From Rhodobacter sp. (GTDB lineage Bacteria; Pseudomonadota; Alphaproteobacteria; Rhodobacterales; Rhodobacteraceae): a stretch of 9,997 bases of DNA. The stretch lies in contig PNND01000243.1 of assembly GCA_013824045.1 (NCBI GenBank), positions 1 through 9,997 on the forward strand, in the 5' to 3' direction. The notes under the pieces are model-generated. The model saw only the letters and a list, made by a program, of their open reading frames with translations, did no database searches and was not told the DNA's origin. Positions 1-6,031 of this stretch are shown in pieces (the first letter of the stretch is position 1; each line of letters opens with the position of its first letter). The position numbers and the translations under genes are program-made.

Positions 1-657
1 CAGGAATTGCGCGCCATCATCGGGCCGAACGGGGCGGGCAAGACCACGTTCATGGATATCGTCACCGGAAAGACCCGCCCCGACAGCGGCGCGGTGACAT
101 TCGGCGAACGCTCCATCTCGCTTCTGTCGCTGTCCGAGGCCGAAATTGCGCGGGCCGGCGTGGGCCGCAAGTTCCAGCGCCCCACCGTGTTCGAGGATCA
201 ATCGGTTGCCGACAACCTCACCATGGCGCTGAAGGCCGCCCGTGCGCCGTGGCGGGTGCTGTTCTGGAAAGAAGGCCCCGCAGACCGCGCAAGGGTGCAG
301 GACCTTGCCGCCGAAGTGGGCCTCGCCGATCACCTACAGCGCAAGTCGGGCGAGTTGAGCCACGGGCAGAAGCAATGGCTGGAAATCGGGATGCTGCTGG
401 CGCAGGAGCCGCGTCTCTTGCTGGTCGACGAACCCGCCGCGGGCATGACGCTGGCCGAACGCGAGCATACAACCGCGCTGCTGGTGGAAATGGCCAAGAC
501 CCGTGCGGTCGTGGTGGTGGAGCATGACATGGAATTCGTCCGCCGACTAAACTGCAAGGTGACGGTGCTGCACGAAGGAGCGGTGCTGGCCGAAGGGTCG
601 CTGGACCATGTCACCAAGAACAGCCAAGTGATCGAAGTCTATCTGGGGCGGGGCTGA
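1..657 (+). CDS. urtD: Urea ABC transporter ATP-binding protein UrtD (5' end missing)
   Basis: One of two cytoplasmic ATPases that power a high-affinity urea importer of the branched-chain amino acid transporter (HAAT) type. The reading frame is open from the first base, so the start lies upstream of the window; 218 residues are visible. They show the Walker A motif GPNGAGKT (visible residues 8-15), the ABC signature in the form LSHGQKQW (about 119-126), Walker B LLLVDEP (139-145) and the switch histidine in VVVEHDM (about 175). The LSHGQKQWLEIGMLL signature and the DEPAAGM that follows are typical of UrtD and less so of LivG, its closest relative. An internal TTG at position 7 could be mistaken for a start, but it sits inside the P-loop region and is not one. 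urtE follows after 1 nt, as in urtABCDE operons; urtABC would be expected just upstream. A LivG-like amino acid transporter ATPase is the alternative. Confidence 0.9.
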   Translation, partial: QELRAIIGPNGAGKTTFMDIVTGKTRPDSGAVTFGERSISLLSLSEAEIARAGVGRKFQRPTVFEDQSVADNLTMALKAARAPWRVLFWKEGPADRARVQDLAAEVGLADHLQRKSGELSHGQKQWLEIGMLLAQEPRLLLVDEPAAGMTLAEREHTTALLVEMAKTRAVVVVEHDMEFVRRLNCKVTVLHEGAVLAEGSLDHVTKNSQVIEVYLGRG

Positions 658-658
658 G

Positions 659-1354
659 ATGCTGAAAACCGAAGGGCTGACCCTGCATTACGGCGGATCG
701 CAGATCCTCTATGGCATCGATATGGAGGCCCGTGCGGGTGAGGTGACCTGCATCATGGGCACCAATGGCGTGGGCAAGACCAGCCTTCTTAAGGCGCTTG
801 CGGGCACGCATCCCCGGTCCGGCGGCAAGGTGATTCTGGATGGCGAGGATGTGCCCCGCGTGCCGCCGCAGGGCATGGCCAAGCGCGGGCTGGCGGTGGT
901 GCCGCAGGGGCGGATGATCTTTCCCCTGCTGACGGTGACCGAAAACATGCAAACCGCCTTTGCCCTGCTGCCGAAATCCGAACACCGCATTCCGGATGAG
1001 ATCTACGATCTCTTCCCGGTGCTCAAGGATATGGGCCACCGCCGGGGGGGCGATTTGTCGGGCGGGCAGCAACAGCAACTGGCCATCGCGCGGGCGATGA
1101 TCATGAAACCCAAAGTGCTGCTGTTGGACGAACCGACCGAAGGCATCCAGCCCAACATCATCCAGCAGATCGGGCGCGTGATCAGCTATCTGCGCGGCAA
1201 AGGTGACATGGCGATCATTCTGGTCGAGCAGTATTTCGATTTCGCCTATGGGCTGGCGGATCAGTTCTATGTGCTCAAGCGCGGGGCAGTGGCATTGCAG
1301 GGCAGCAAGGCGGAGCTATCGCAAGATACCTTGCGTGCAACCGTATCTGTCTGA
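659..1354 (+). CDS. urtE: Urea ABC transporter ATP-binding protein UrtE
   Basis: Second cytoplasmic ATPase of the urea importer, 231 residues, full length for the LivF/UrtE family. Visible motifs are Walker A GTNGVGKT (34-41), signature LSGGQQQQ (133-140), Walker B VLLLDEPTEG (153-162) and a switch region reading LVEQYFDFAYGLAD. Glutamine replaces the usual switch histidine there, which is normal in LivF-type ATPases. The LLLDEPTEGIQPNIIQQI and VEQYFDFAYGLADQFYVL stretches are characteristic of UrtE. The ATG lies 1 nt after the urtD stop, so translation is probably coupled; a G-rich stretch before it can serve as ribosome-binding site. It is the last gene of its operon and faces cycA tail to tail with 67 nt between the stop codons. 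Confidence 0.93.
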   Translation: MLKTEGLTLHYGGSQILYGIDMEARAGEVTCIMGTNGVGKTSLLKALAGTHPRSGGKVILDGEDVPRVPPQGMAKRGLAVVPQGRMIFPLLTVTENMQTAFALLPKSEHRIPDEIYDLFPVLKDMGHRRGGDLSGGQQQQLAIARAMIMKPKVLLLDEPTEGIQPNIIQQIGRVISYLRGKGDMAIILVEQYFDFAYGLADQFYVLKRGAVALQGSKAELSQDTLRATVSV

Positions 1355-1371
1355 TGTTCTTTGACAAAACG

Positions 1372-1400
1372 AAAGGGCCGCCCCATCGGGACGGCCCTTC
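1372..1400 (-). terminator. Intrinsic terminator downstream of cycA
   Basis: Inverted repeat AAGGGCCG (1373-1380) / CGGCCCTT (1392-1399). After one mismatch the stem continues as CCC (1382-1384) / GGG (1388-1390) around a 3-nt loop. Read on the - strand, the hairpin is followed by TTTCGTTTTG, a T-rich tail, so it fits Rho-independent termination of cycA, whose stop is 22 nt away. On the + strand the tail is TTCGCATG, a weak U-tract, so efficient termination of urtE there is less certain. Confidence 0.8.
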
Positions 1401-1421
1401 GCATGTTCGGCTTTCGCCGGA

Positions 1422-1901
1422 TCAGTTGGTCGCTTCGCCCTCGGCCGGGGCAGCTTCACCTTCTGCCGGCGCTGCGGCAGCACCGAACGTCGCGAGGAAG
1501 GCCACAACGTTTGCGCGTTCTGTCTCGTTGCCAAGCTTGAACACCATCTTCGACTTGGCCTTGCTGTCGCCCGACTTGTCCTTCAGGAACTTTGCCGGAT
1601 CGGCGAGGTAAGCATTCAGATCCTCTTCGTTCCAAGCAAAGCCGCCTGCCCCAAGGGCGACGATGGATTCGCCATACTTGAAGTCGGGATAAGCACCTGC
1701 GGTGCGGCCGATGATGCCGTACAGGTTCGGGCCGGTCTTCGCATTCCGGCCTGCCAGCACTTCACCAGCTTCGTTCTGCACGACGTGGCAGGTCTGGCAC
1801 TTGTTGAACACCTTGGCGCCCGCTTCGGCATCGCCGGCGGCAAACGCGGGTGCTGCAAGCACCGATGACAGGACGGCAAGGGCAGTAAGTTTGGTCTTCA
1901 T
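1422..1901 (-). CDS. cycA: Cytochrome c2 precursor
   Basis: Soluble periplasmic class I c-type cytochrome that carries electrons from the bc1 complex to the photo-oxidised reaction centre, and to oxidases in respiration. The product has 159 residues. Residues 1-21 look like a signal peptide (positive start, hydrophobic core, APAFA-A cleavage site). The haem site is CQTCH (35-39), and the distal ligand is probably Met119 in SKMVFKLG. Central blocks such as AKTGPNLYG and YPDFKYGESIVALGAGGFAW closely resemble Rhodobacter cytochrome c2. The ATG at 1901 is chosen because GGAGG (1911-1915) lies 9 nt upstream and it starts the signal peptide; the frame is open further upstream but encodes nothing signal-like. 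The C-terminus carries an extra Ala/Pro/Glu/Gly-rich tail (residues about 141-159) that classical Rhodobacter c2 proteins lack. It lies 92 nt downstream of hemA, so it may be read through from the photosynthesis operon, have its own promoter, or both. Confidence 0.95.
   Translation of the reverse strand: MKTKLTALAVLSSVLAAPAFAAGDAEAGAKVFNKCQTCHVVQNEAGEVLAGRNAKTGPNLYGIIGRTAGAYPDFKYGESIVALGAGGFAWNEEDLNAYLADPAKFLKDKSGDSKAKSKMVFKLGNETERANVVAFLATFGAAAAPAEGEAAPAEGEATN
1431..1472 (-). repeat. Tandem 7-residue repeat in the cytochrome c2 tail
   Basis: Two adjacent 21-nt units encode APAEGEA twice (residues 144-150 and 151-157) just before the C-terminal TN. The protein repeat is exact. The DNA copies differ at third codon positions (for example CCG GCA GAA GGT against CCG GCC GAG GGC), so the repeat is not a fresh duplication. 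Confidence 0.85.
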
Positions 1902-1951
1902 CGAGGGTGTCCTCCAGGTTTCTTGGCGCACCTTAATGTGGTCCAAAGGCT

Positions 1952-1975
1952 TTGTCAGGCAAGTCTTCGTGACAA
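1952..1975. promoter_or_regulatory. Dyad in the hemA-cycA gap, possible operator or 5' leader structure
   Basis: TTGTCA and TGACAA form a perfect 6-bp inverted repeat separated by 12 nt, about 50 bp upstream of the cycA start. On the - strand the same segment contains TTGCCT (1962-1957) and, 18 nt further on, CATTAA (1938-1933), a weak match to a -35/-10 pair. An A/T-rich block (about 1980-1990) lies just after the hemA stop. The symmetry is seen directly; any regulator or promoter here is inference. The spacing does not match the FnrL or PpsR/CrtJ consensus. Confidence 0.35.
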
Positions 1976-1993
1976 GGCAGTAAATATTTTTGC

Positions 1994-3205
1994 CTATGCC
2001 ACCGCATGTGCCACGGCGCAACGCTGCCAGAGCGAGGCAAGTGCCGTCACCAGATGGTCGATATCGGCATCCGAATGCAGTGGCCCAGGGGTGATGCGTA
2101 GCCGTTCCGTGCCCTTTGGCACCGTGGGATAGTTGATCGGCTGCACATAGATGCCCCAGTCATCCATCAGGATGTTTGAGATCATGCGGCATTTCACCGG
2201 ATCGCCGATCATCACCGGGATGATGTGGCTGTCATTTTCCAGATGCGGAATGCCGGCCCGCGTCAGACGTGCGCGCAGCTTGGCGACATTGTCCCGCTGG
2301 GCATTGCGCTCCGCGTCGGACTGCCGCAGATGGCGGATCGAGGCGGATGCCGCCGCCGCAACCGCCGGGGGCAGGGCGGTGGTGAAGATGAAGCCGGACG
2401 CAAAGCTGCGGATGAAATCGCACAGCGCTTCGGACCCGGTGATATAGCCACCGACGCAGCCGAAGGCCTTGCCCAGCGTGCCTTCGATCAGGCTGATGCG
2501 ATGGGCGAGGCCCAGTTCTTCGGTCACGCCGCCGCCATGGGGGCCGTACATGCCCACGGCATGGACCTCGTCGATATAGGACAGCGCGCCATGGGCTTCG
2601 CAGACCTCGACGATCTCGCGGATGGGCGCAATGTCGCCATCCATCGAATAGACCGATTCAAACGCGACGATCTTGGGCCGGTCGCCCACGGCGTGAAGCT
2701 TCCGGTCCAGATCGCGCCAATCATTGTGCCGCCACAGAACCTTGTCCGCGCGGGAATGGCGGATGCCTTCGATCATACTGGCATGGTTCTTTTCATCCGA
2801 CAGGATCACCGCATTCGGGATGCGTGACCCCAGCGTCGACAGCGCCGCCCAGTTCGATACATAACCCGAGGTGAACAACAGCGCCGCCTCCTTGTTGTGA
2901 AGCTGCGCCAGATCGCGTTCCAGGATCAGGTGGTGGTGATTGGTGCCGGAAATGTTGCGAGTCCCACCCGCCCCGGTGCCGCAGGTCAGCACGGCGTCGA
3001 CCATCGCGTTCACGACAGTCTGGTTCTGTCCCATCCCCAGATAGTCATTCGAGCACCAGACCGTGACTTCGCGCACGGCGCCGTCCTTGTGATTGGCGGC
3101 GCGCGGAAAGGAACCGCAGCGGCGCTCAAGATCGGCGAAGACACGATAATTGCCTTCGGTCTTGAGTGTATCAAGCTGGCCCTTGAAGATTGCGTCGAAG
3201 TCCAT
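1994..3205 (-). CDS. hemA: 5-aminolevulinate synthase
   Basis: Pyridoxal-phosphate enzyme that condenses glycine with succinyl-CoA to give 5-aminolevulinate, the first committed step of haem and bacteriochlorophyll synthesis in alphaproteobacteria; cytoplasmic. The 403 residues match the family length (Rhodobacter enzymes are about 400-407). Visible features are the glycine-rich segment [16 protein letters not shown] (77-92), the cofactor-ring aspartate in [11 protein letters not shown] (Asp212) and the Schiff-base lysine in [15 protein letters not shown] (Lys246). GAGGAA lies 8 nt before the ATG. The start is 4 nt past the puhE stop, so it is cotranscribed with, and possibly translationally coupled to, the upstream photosynthesis genes. 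This ties precursor supply to photosystem expression. Many Rhodobacteraceae carry a second isozyme (HemT) elsewhere; the position beside cycA and puhE supports HemA. Confidence 0.96.
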   Translation of the reverse strand: MDFDAIFKGQLDTLKTEGNYRVFADLERRCGSFPRAANHKDGAVREVTVWCSNDYLGMGQNQTVVNAMVDAVLTCGTGAGGTRNISGTNHHHLILERDLAQLHNKEAALLFTSGYVSNWAALSTLGSRIPNAVILSDEKNHASMIEGIRHSRADKVLWRHNDWRDLDRKLHAVGDRPKIVAFESVYSMDGDIAPIREIVEVCEAHGALSYIDEVHAVGMYGPHGGGVTEELGLAHRISLIEGTLGKAFGCVGGYITGSEALCDFIRSFASGFIFTTALPPAVAAAASASIRHLRQSDAERNAQRDNVAKLRARLTRAGIPHLENDSHIIPVMIGDPVKCRMISNILMDDWGIYVQPINYPTVPKGTERLRITPGPLHSDADIDHLVTALASLWQRCAVAHAVA

Positions 3206-3209
3206 GTCG

Positions 3210-4046
3210 TCACTTCCTCACTGTCAGTGGCTTTTCGGGTCTCGGTTTGCCCGATGCATTTGCTGGTGTCAGGGCGGCGCGGTTGGATGGCATCATCCAG
3301 CGCCAGAGCTTCTGGTCAGGGAGCGGCAGAACCATGAACCAATGCTCCAGAAGTGCCAGCACGGTCAGGGCGGAAAGCAGGGTAAAGCCGATGATCTGGC
3401 CGTCCGTTGTCGCGGCCCAGAGCCGTTCCAGAAAGCAGGCCACGGCAAAGGACAGCGCGGTGATCGACACCGGAAAGAAGGCGTTCATCGGCGCAATACG
3501 AAAATGGCTGGGCAGATGCGCCAGCGGGCGGGGCAGAAACTCGGTATGGATGCGCGGCACGCCGAAGAACAGGTTCAGCTTGGCCGAGATGCGCGCGAAG
3601 AACAGGATCGCAAAGGTCCACAGGCCAAAGCGGTTCTCTTGTCCTTCGCTGATCAGGGCCAGCACGCCCAAGGTTGCCATCAAGACAAGCTCGTGCCATG
3701 CGATCGTGCCGCAAGCGCGCAAGAAGCGCTCCCACATCGGCGCAAAAGGCGGGCAGGGGCGGGTGTTCGGCCCAGCGATGATGCCCGACAGAAAGGCCAG
3801 TTCGATCCAGCCCCAGATCGCCAGCGCCGCGACAAAGCCCGTGAAGGCACCAGTTGCGCTGCCATCGCCAAGCGAGTGATGCAGGGCCCCAAAGCCGAAA
3901 AACAGCAGCGGCAGGCCCAGCATGACCGACCAAAGATGCGCATCGCGCCCCTCTAGATCGGCCCGCTTGACGCGCCAGATGATAATCCCTGTGGAAAACC
4001 ACCACAGAAACAGCGCCGCGACCGCAGCCACCCATGGATTAGTCAT
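3210..4046 (-). CDS. puhE: PuhE, integral membrane protein of the puh operon
   Basis: Polytopic inner-membrane protein of 278 residues with about seven hydrophobic segments, such as [19 protein letters not shown] near the N-terminus, a [17 protein letters not shown] stretch, and [19 protein letters not shown] near the C-terminus. In Rhodobacter capsulatus, PuhE is reported as a putative negative modulator of bacteriochlorophyll production needed for optimal transition to phototrophic growth; its biochemistry is not known. The ATG at 4046 (MTNPW) is preferred over a GTG at 4055, because an AGGGGG ribosome-binding site (4060-4055) lies 8 nt upstream of the ATG but directly abuts the GTG. That site is partly inside a 10-bp stem-loop, which may limit translation. 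The gap to acsF is 99 nt, much longer than elsewhere in the operon; hemA follows after 4 nt. Confidence 0.9.
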   Translation of the reverse strand: MTNPWVAAVAALFLWWFSTGIIIWRVKRADLEGRDAHLWSVMLGLPLLFFGFGALHHSLGDGSATGAFTGFVAALAIWGWIELAFLSGIIAGPNTRPCPPFAPMWERFLRACGTIAWHELVLMATLGVLALISEGQENRFGLWTFAILFFARISAKLNLFFGVPRIHTEFLPRPLAHLPSHFRIAPMNAFFPVSITALSFAVACFLERLWAATTDGQIIGFTLLSALTVLALLEHWFMVLPLPDQKLWRWMMPSNRAALTPANASGKPRPEKPLTVRK

Positions 4047-4048
4047 GC

Positions 4049-4076
4049 GCGGCACCCCCTGTTAAAGGGGTGCCGC
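4049..4076 (-). promoter_or_regulatory. Stem-loop over the puhE ribosome-binding site
   Basis: Perfect 10-bp inverted repeat, GCGGCACCCC (4049-4058) and GGGGTGCCGC (4067-4076), with an 8-nt loop. In the - strand mRNA the 3' arm contains four of the six bases of the puhE Shine-Dalgarno stretch AGGGGG, and the stem ends 2 nt before the ATG. No U-run follows, so it is not a Rho-independent terminator. Sequestration of the site is inferred from geometry. Confidence 0.65.
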
Positions 4077-4084
4077 ACCGGGCC

Positions 4085-4104
4085 GTGGGACGCGCCCATC
4101 CCAC
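4085..4104 (-). other. Short stem-loop in the acsF-puhE gap
   Basis: Inverted repeat GTGGGA (4085-4090) and TCCCAC (4099-4104) around an 8-nt loop. This is the middle of three stem-loops between acsF and puhE. Taken alone it is weak; its position between two stronger ones makes it worth recording. Confidence 0.4.
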
Positions 4105-4111
4105 TGCCGCA

Positions 4112-4131
4112 ACCACCGCTTTCGCGGCGAT
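4112..4131 (-). other. Stem-loop with GAAA tetraloop downstream of acsF
   Basis: In the - strand RNA, CCGC-GAAA-GCGG (4127-4116) is closed by a GNRA tetraloop. The stem extends outward by G-U, C-G, U-G and A-U pairs to 8 bp in all. It begins 14 nt after the acsF stop codon. A stable hairpin here could protect the 3' end of upstream mRNA from exonucleases, as known for intercistronic hairpins in the puf operon; that role is inferred. Confidence 0.55.
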
Positions 4132-4145
4132 ATGTCGATCCTGGA

Positions 4146-5255
4146 TCAATAGATCGGTTCCATCCGGACTTGTGCCGGAGGAGTAAGCTTCTTGACCGGG
4201 ATCAGATAAAGTCCGGCAAAGGCCGCCATGGCCCGCACCGTTGCTGCCTTGTGTGCAACCCAGCCTGACAGGCCGCCATTGCGCTTGGCCTTGTCCATGT
4301 CGCGCATGGCACTGTCCATCTTGCGCAGGCCAGGCAGCCAGCGCGGATGGTCGATGTCCAGCTCCACCGGGAAGACCTGCCGCGCGATGGCCGAGGTCTT
4401 GCGATAGACCTCTTGGTCATACCAGTCGATATCGATCCCCAGCGCGTTGTGGAATTCCACCCGCGCATGGTCGCGCACCCACATGGTTGAATAGACCGCC
4501 GTCAGGAAGAAGCGGATCCACAGCTTGTTGGCAAAGCTGGTGGTCAGTTTTGGGTCGGTCCGCATCAGCAGGGCAAAGGCCTCGCCATGGCTGAACTCGT
4601 CGTTGCACCATTCCTTGAACCACTTGAAGATCGGGTGGATACGGAATTCCGGATGCGCCTCAAGGTGGCGATAGATGGTGATATACCGGGCGTAGCCGAT
4701 CTTTTCCGACAGGTAGGTGGCGTAGTAGATGAACTTGGGCCGGAAATAGGTGTATTTCTTCGCCTTGGTCAGAAAGCCCAAGTTCACCGCGACACCTGCC
4801 TCGCGCAGGGCATCGTTGATGAACCCGGCATGGCGGGCCTCGTCGCGGGCCATGTAGTTGAACAGCTCGCAGATGTCGGGGTTGTTGCCGCGCCGCTTCA
4901 TTTCCTTGTAGAGCACACAGCCCGAAAATTCGGCCGTGCAGGACGATACCAGAAAGTCGATCAACTCGGCCCGCAGGGCAGGGTCCATCGCCTTCCAGTC
5001 GATCGCGTCCCATTCCGCGTTCTTCTTGAAATGCCCGCGGTTCGGGTCGCTCTTCATCTGGGCGATCAGCTTGTCCCACTCCGCGCGCACCGGGGTGACG
5101 TCGATGCGGTCCATCTCGTCAAAGTCGGTGGTGTAAAAGCGCGGGTTGAGAAGCGTGGTTTCCGTGGCCATGGCCGTTGTGTCGAAGGCATCCGACATTT
5201 CGGCATGCAATTCGCCATGGGTGGTGTCGTGCTGCGGTTGGGCATGGGCGTTCAT
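4146..5255 (-). CDS. acsF: Mg-protoporphyrin IX monomethyl ester oxidative cyclase, aerobic
   Basis: Diiron enzyme that forms the fifth (isocyclic) ring of bacteriochlorophyll with molecular oxygen, giving divinyl protochlorophyllide. The product has 369 residues. Probable iron ligands are in CTAEFSG (Glu109), RDEARHAGF (Glu139, His142) and NDEFSHGEAF (Glu220, His223), the two ExxH motifs of ferritin-like carboxylate-bridged diiron proteins. The start at 5255 is supported by a 4-nt ATGA overlap with the bciE stop and by GAGG a few bases upstream. It adds a His-rich, acidic N-terminal segment of about 30 residues before the conserved TTLLNPRFYTTDF block; an internal Met20 is an alternative start. 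An oxygen-dependent cyclase implies bacteriochlorophyll can be made under air or low oxygen. The radical-SAM cyclase BchE, if present, is outside this window. Confidence 0.97.
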   Translation of the reverse strand: MNAHAQPQHDTTHGELHAEMSDAFDTTAMATETTLLNPRFYTTDFDEMDRIDVTPVRAEWDKLIAQMKSDPNRGHFKKNAEWDAIDWKAMDPALRAELIDFLVSSCTAEFSGCVLYKEMKRRGNNPDICELFNYMARDEARHAGFINDALREAGVAVNLGFLTKAKKYTYFRPKFIYYATYLSEKIGYARYITIYRHLEAHPEFRIHPIFKWFKEWCNDEFSHGEAFALLMRTDPKLTTSFANKLWIRFFLTAVYSTMWVRDHARVEFHNALGIDIDWYDQEVYRKTSAIARQVFPVELDIDHPRWLPGLRKMDSAMRDMDKAKRNGGLSGWVAHKAATVRAMAAFAGLYLIPVKKLTPPAQVRMEPIY

Positions 5256-5548
5256 AGCGTCACCTCGTCCGAGAAGGAGAATTCGCACAGCTCCATGAAC
5301 TCCAGATCGCCGGTCAGGCGGGTCCATTGGCGTTCAAGCCAGGTTGCGCGGGTGATCGTGGCGGTGCGGTCCTCGATGACGACCTCGCCATAGGCCGCCA
5401 TTACGGGCGTGCCATGGACAAGAACCTCATCACCGGGATGGACCACGGCGCCGTTGTTGAAACGCACATGTGCATGCAGGCTTTCGAAGCGATGACTCAC
5501 CTCGACAGTGCAAGGCACCTGTTCCTTCTCTCTCGAAAAAAATCCCAT
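5252..5548 (-). CDS. bciE: BciE, small auxiliary subunit of the oxygen-dependent cyclase
   Basis: Small soluble protein of 98 residues with no signal peptide or membrane segment. It is rich in beta-prone stretches (TVEVSHRFESLHAHVRF, GDEVLVHGTP, GEVVIEDRTATITRA) and has an acidic C-terminus. The name rests mainly on position: in alphaproteobacteria the small gene directly upstream of acsF encodes BciE, reported to be required for activity of the AcsF cyclase in Rhodobacter sphaeroides (the counterpart of cyanobacterial Ycf54, with no obvious similarity). The stop overlaps the acsF start by 4 nt (ATGA), which suggests coupled translation and matched amounts of the two proteins. The ATG is 12 nt past the puhC stop, behind a modest AGGGA site. 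I recognise no catalytic motif; two cysteines (in VPCTV and ELCEF) and three histidines are present. Confidence 0.82.
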   Translation of the reverse strand: MGFFSREKEQVPCTVEVSHRFESLHAHVRFNNGAVVHPGDEVLVHGTPVMAAYGEVVIEDRTATITRATWLERQWTRLTGDLEFMELCEFSFSDEVTL

Positions 5549-5560
5549 TTCTTGGTTCCC

Positions 5561-6019
5561 TTATTGCTCTAGCAGCCGTTCAAATGCGGCTTTGTTTTCC
5601 CCACCAAAGGCATAAAGCTCGGCGCTCCATCCGGTGGCAGGGTCTTCTGCGACAAGGCGGCCATTTGCATAGCGAACGATGTTCATGGGCGGATTGCCTT
5701 CGATCCCATGCGTCAGACGCTCGCGCGCCATGGCGTTCTGGATCACCGTGATGAAGCCACCATGCGGCAGGTCGGCCAGCAGGGTGCCATCAGCATTGCG
5801 CACGACCACGGATTGGGCATCCCGCCCTTCCAGAATGATCGCACGCGATGCGACCACTTCTGAAGGCTTAGGCTGCCCAACAGTCGGGCGGTCCGACACC
5901 ACGGCCGCCGTCGTGATGACAAGCGAGGTGACGGCCAGCGCGAACATGCCGCGCAGCAGAACCTTGGGGATCATCTCGGGTTTCTGGTTGCGCAGCGCGG
6001 GTTGACGGGGTGTGTTCAT
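5561..6019 (-). CDS. puhC: Photosynthetic complex assembly protein PuhC
   Basis: Membrane-anchored assembly factor of 152 residues. A basic N-terminal tail is followed by one membrane segment (about residues 20-41, VLLRGMFALAVTSLVITTAA) and a periplasmic domain of about 110 residues ending in AFERLLEQ. Conserved-looking stretches are SRAIILEGRDAQSVVVRNADG, FITVIQNAMARER and GWSAELYAFG. In Rhodobacter capsulatus, PuhC is needed for normal levels or organisation of the reaction centre-LH1-PufX complex; its mechanism is unclear. GGGGAGA precedes the ATG, which is 12 nt past the puhB stop. The puhB-puhC-bciE-acsF spacing is tight throughout, so these genes share mRNA. Confidence 0.92.
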   Translation of the reverse strand: MNTPRQPALRNQKPEMIPKVLLRGMFALAVTSLVITTAAVVSDRPTVGQPKPSEVVASRAIILEGRDAQSVVVRNADGTLLADLPHGGFITVIQNAMARERLTHGIEGNPPMNIVRYANGRLVAEDPATGWSAELYAFGGENKAAFERLLEQ

Positions 6020-6031
6020 GATCTTCTCCCC

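Noticed and set aside
659..1354. UrtE as a defective ATPase because the switch histidine is glutamine
   Set aside because: Glutamine at this position (VEQ) is normal in LivF/UrtE-type ATPases.
1350..1366. TGT near ACA after urtE as a PpsR site
   Set aside because: The spacing misses 12 nt by one and it lies in a terminator region between convergent genes.
1952..1975. Reading the cycA-upstream dyad as a PpsR/CrtJ site
   Set aside because: TGT and ACA are separated by 16 nt here, not the 12 nt required, so it was kept only as an unassigned dyad.
3150..3956. Open frames on the + strand opposite puhE
   Set aside because: The predicted products are highly charged and low-complexity, while the - strand encodes a coherent seven-segment membrane protein.
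4049..4076. Intrinsic terminator after acsF
   Set aside because: The stem is strong but no U-run follows on either strand, and it overlaps the puhE ribosome-binding site.
1994..4145. FnrL sites (TTGAT-N4-ATCAA) around hemA, puhE and cycA
   Set aside because: Read by eye on the + strand (the motif is palindromic), no match was found.
4587..5393. Open frame (268 codons) on the + strand opposite acsF and bciE
   Set aside because: It is a shadow of the acsF codons on the opposite strand; the diiron motifs are clearly on the - strand.
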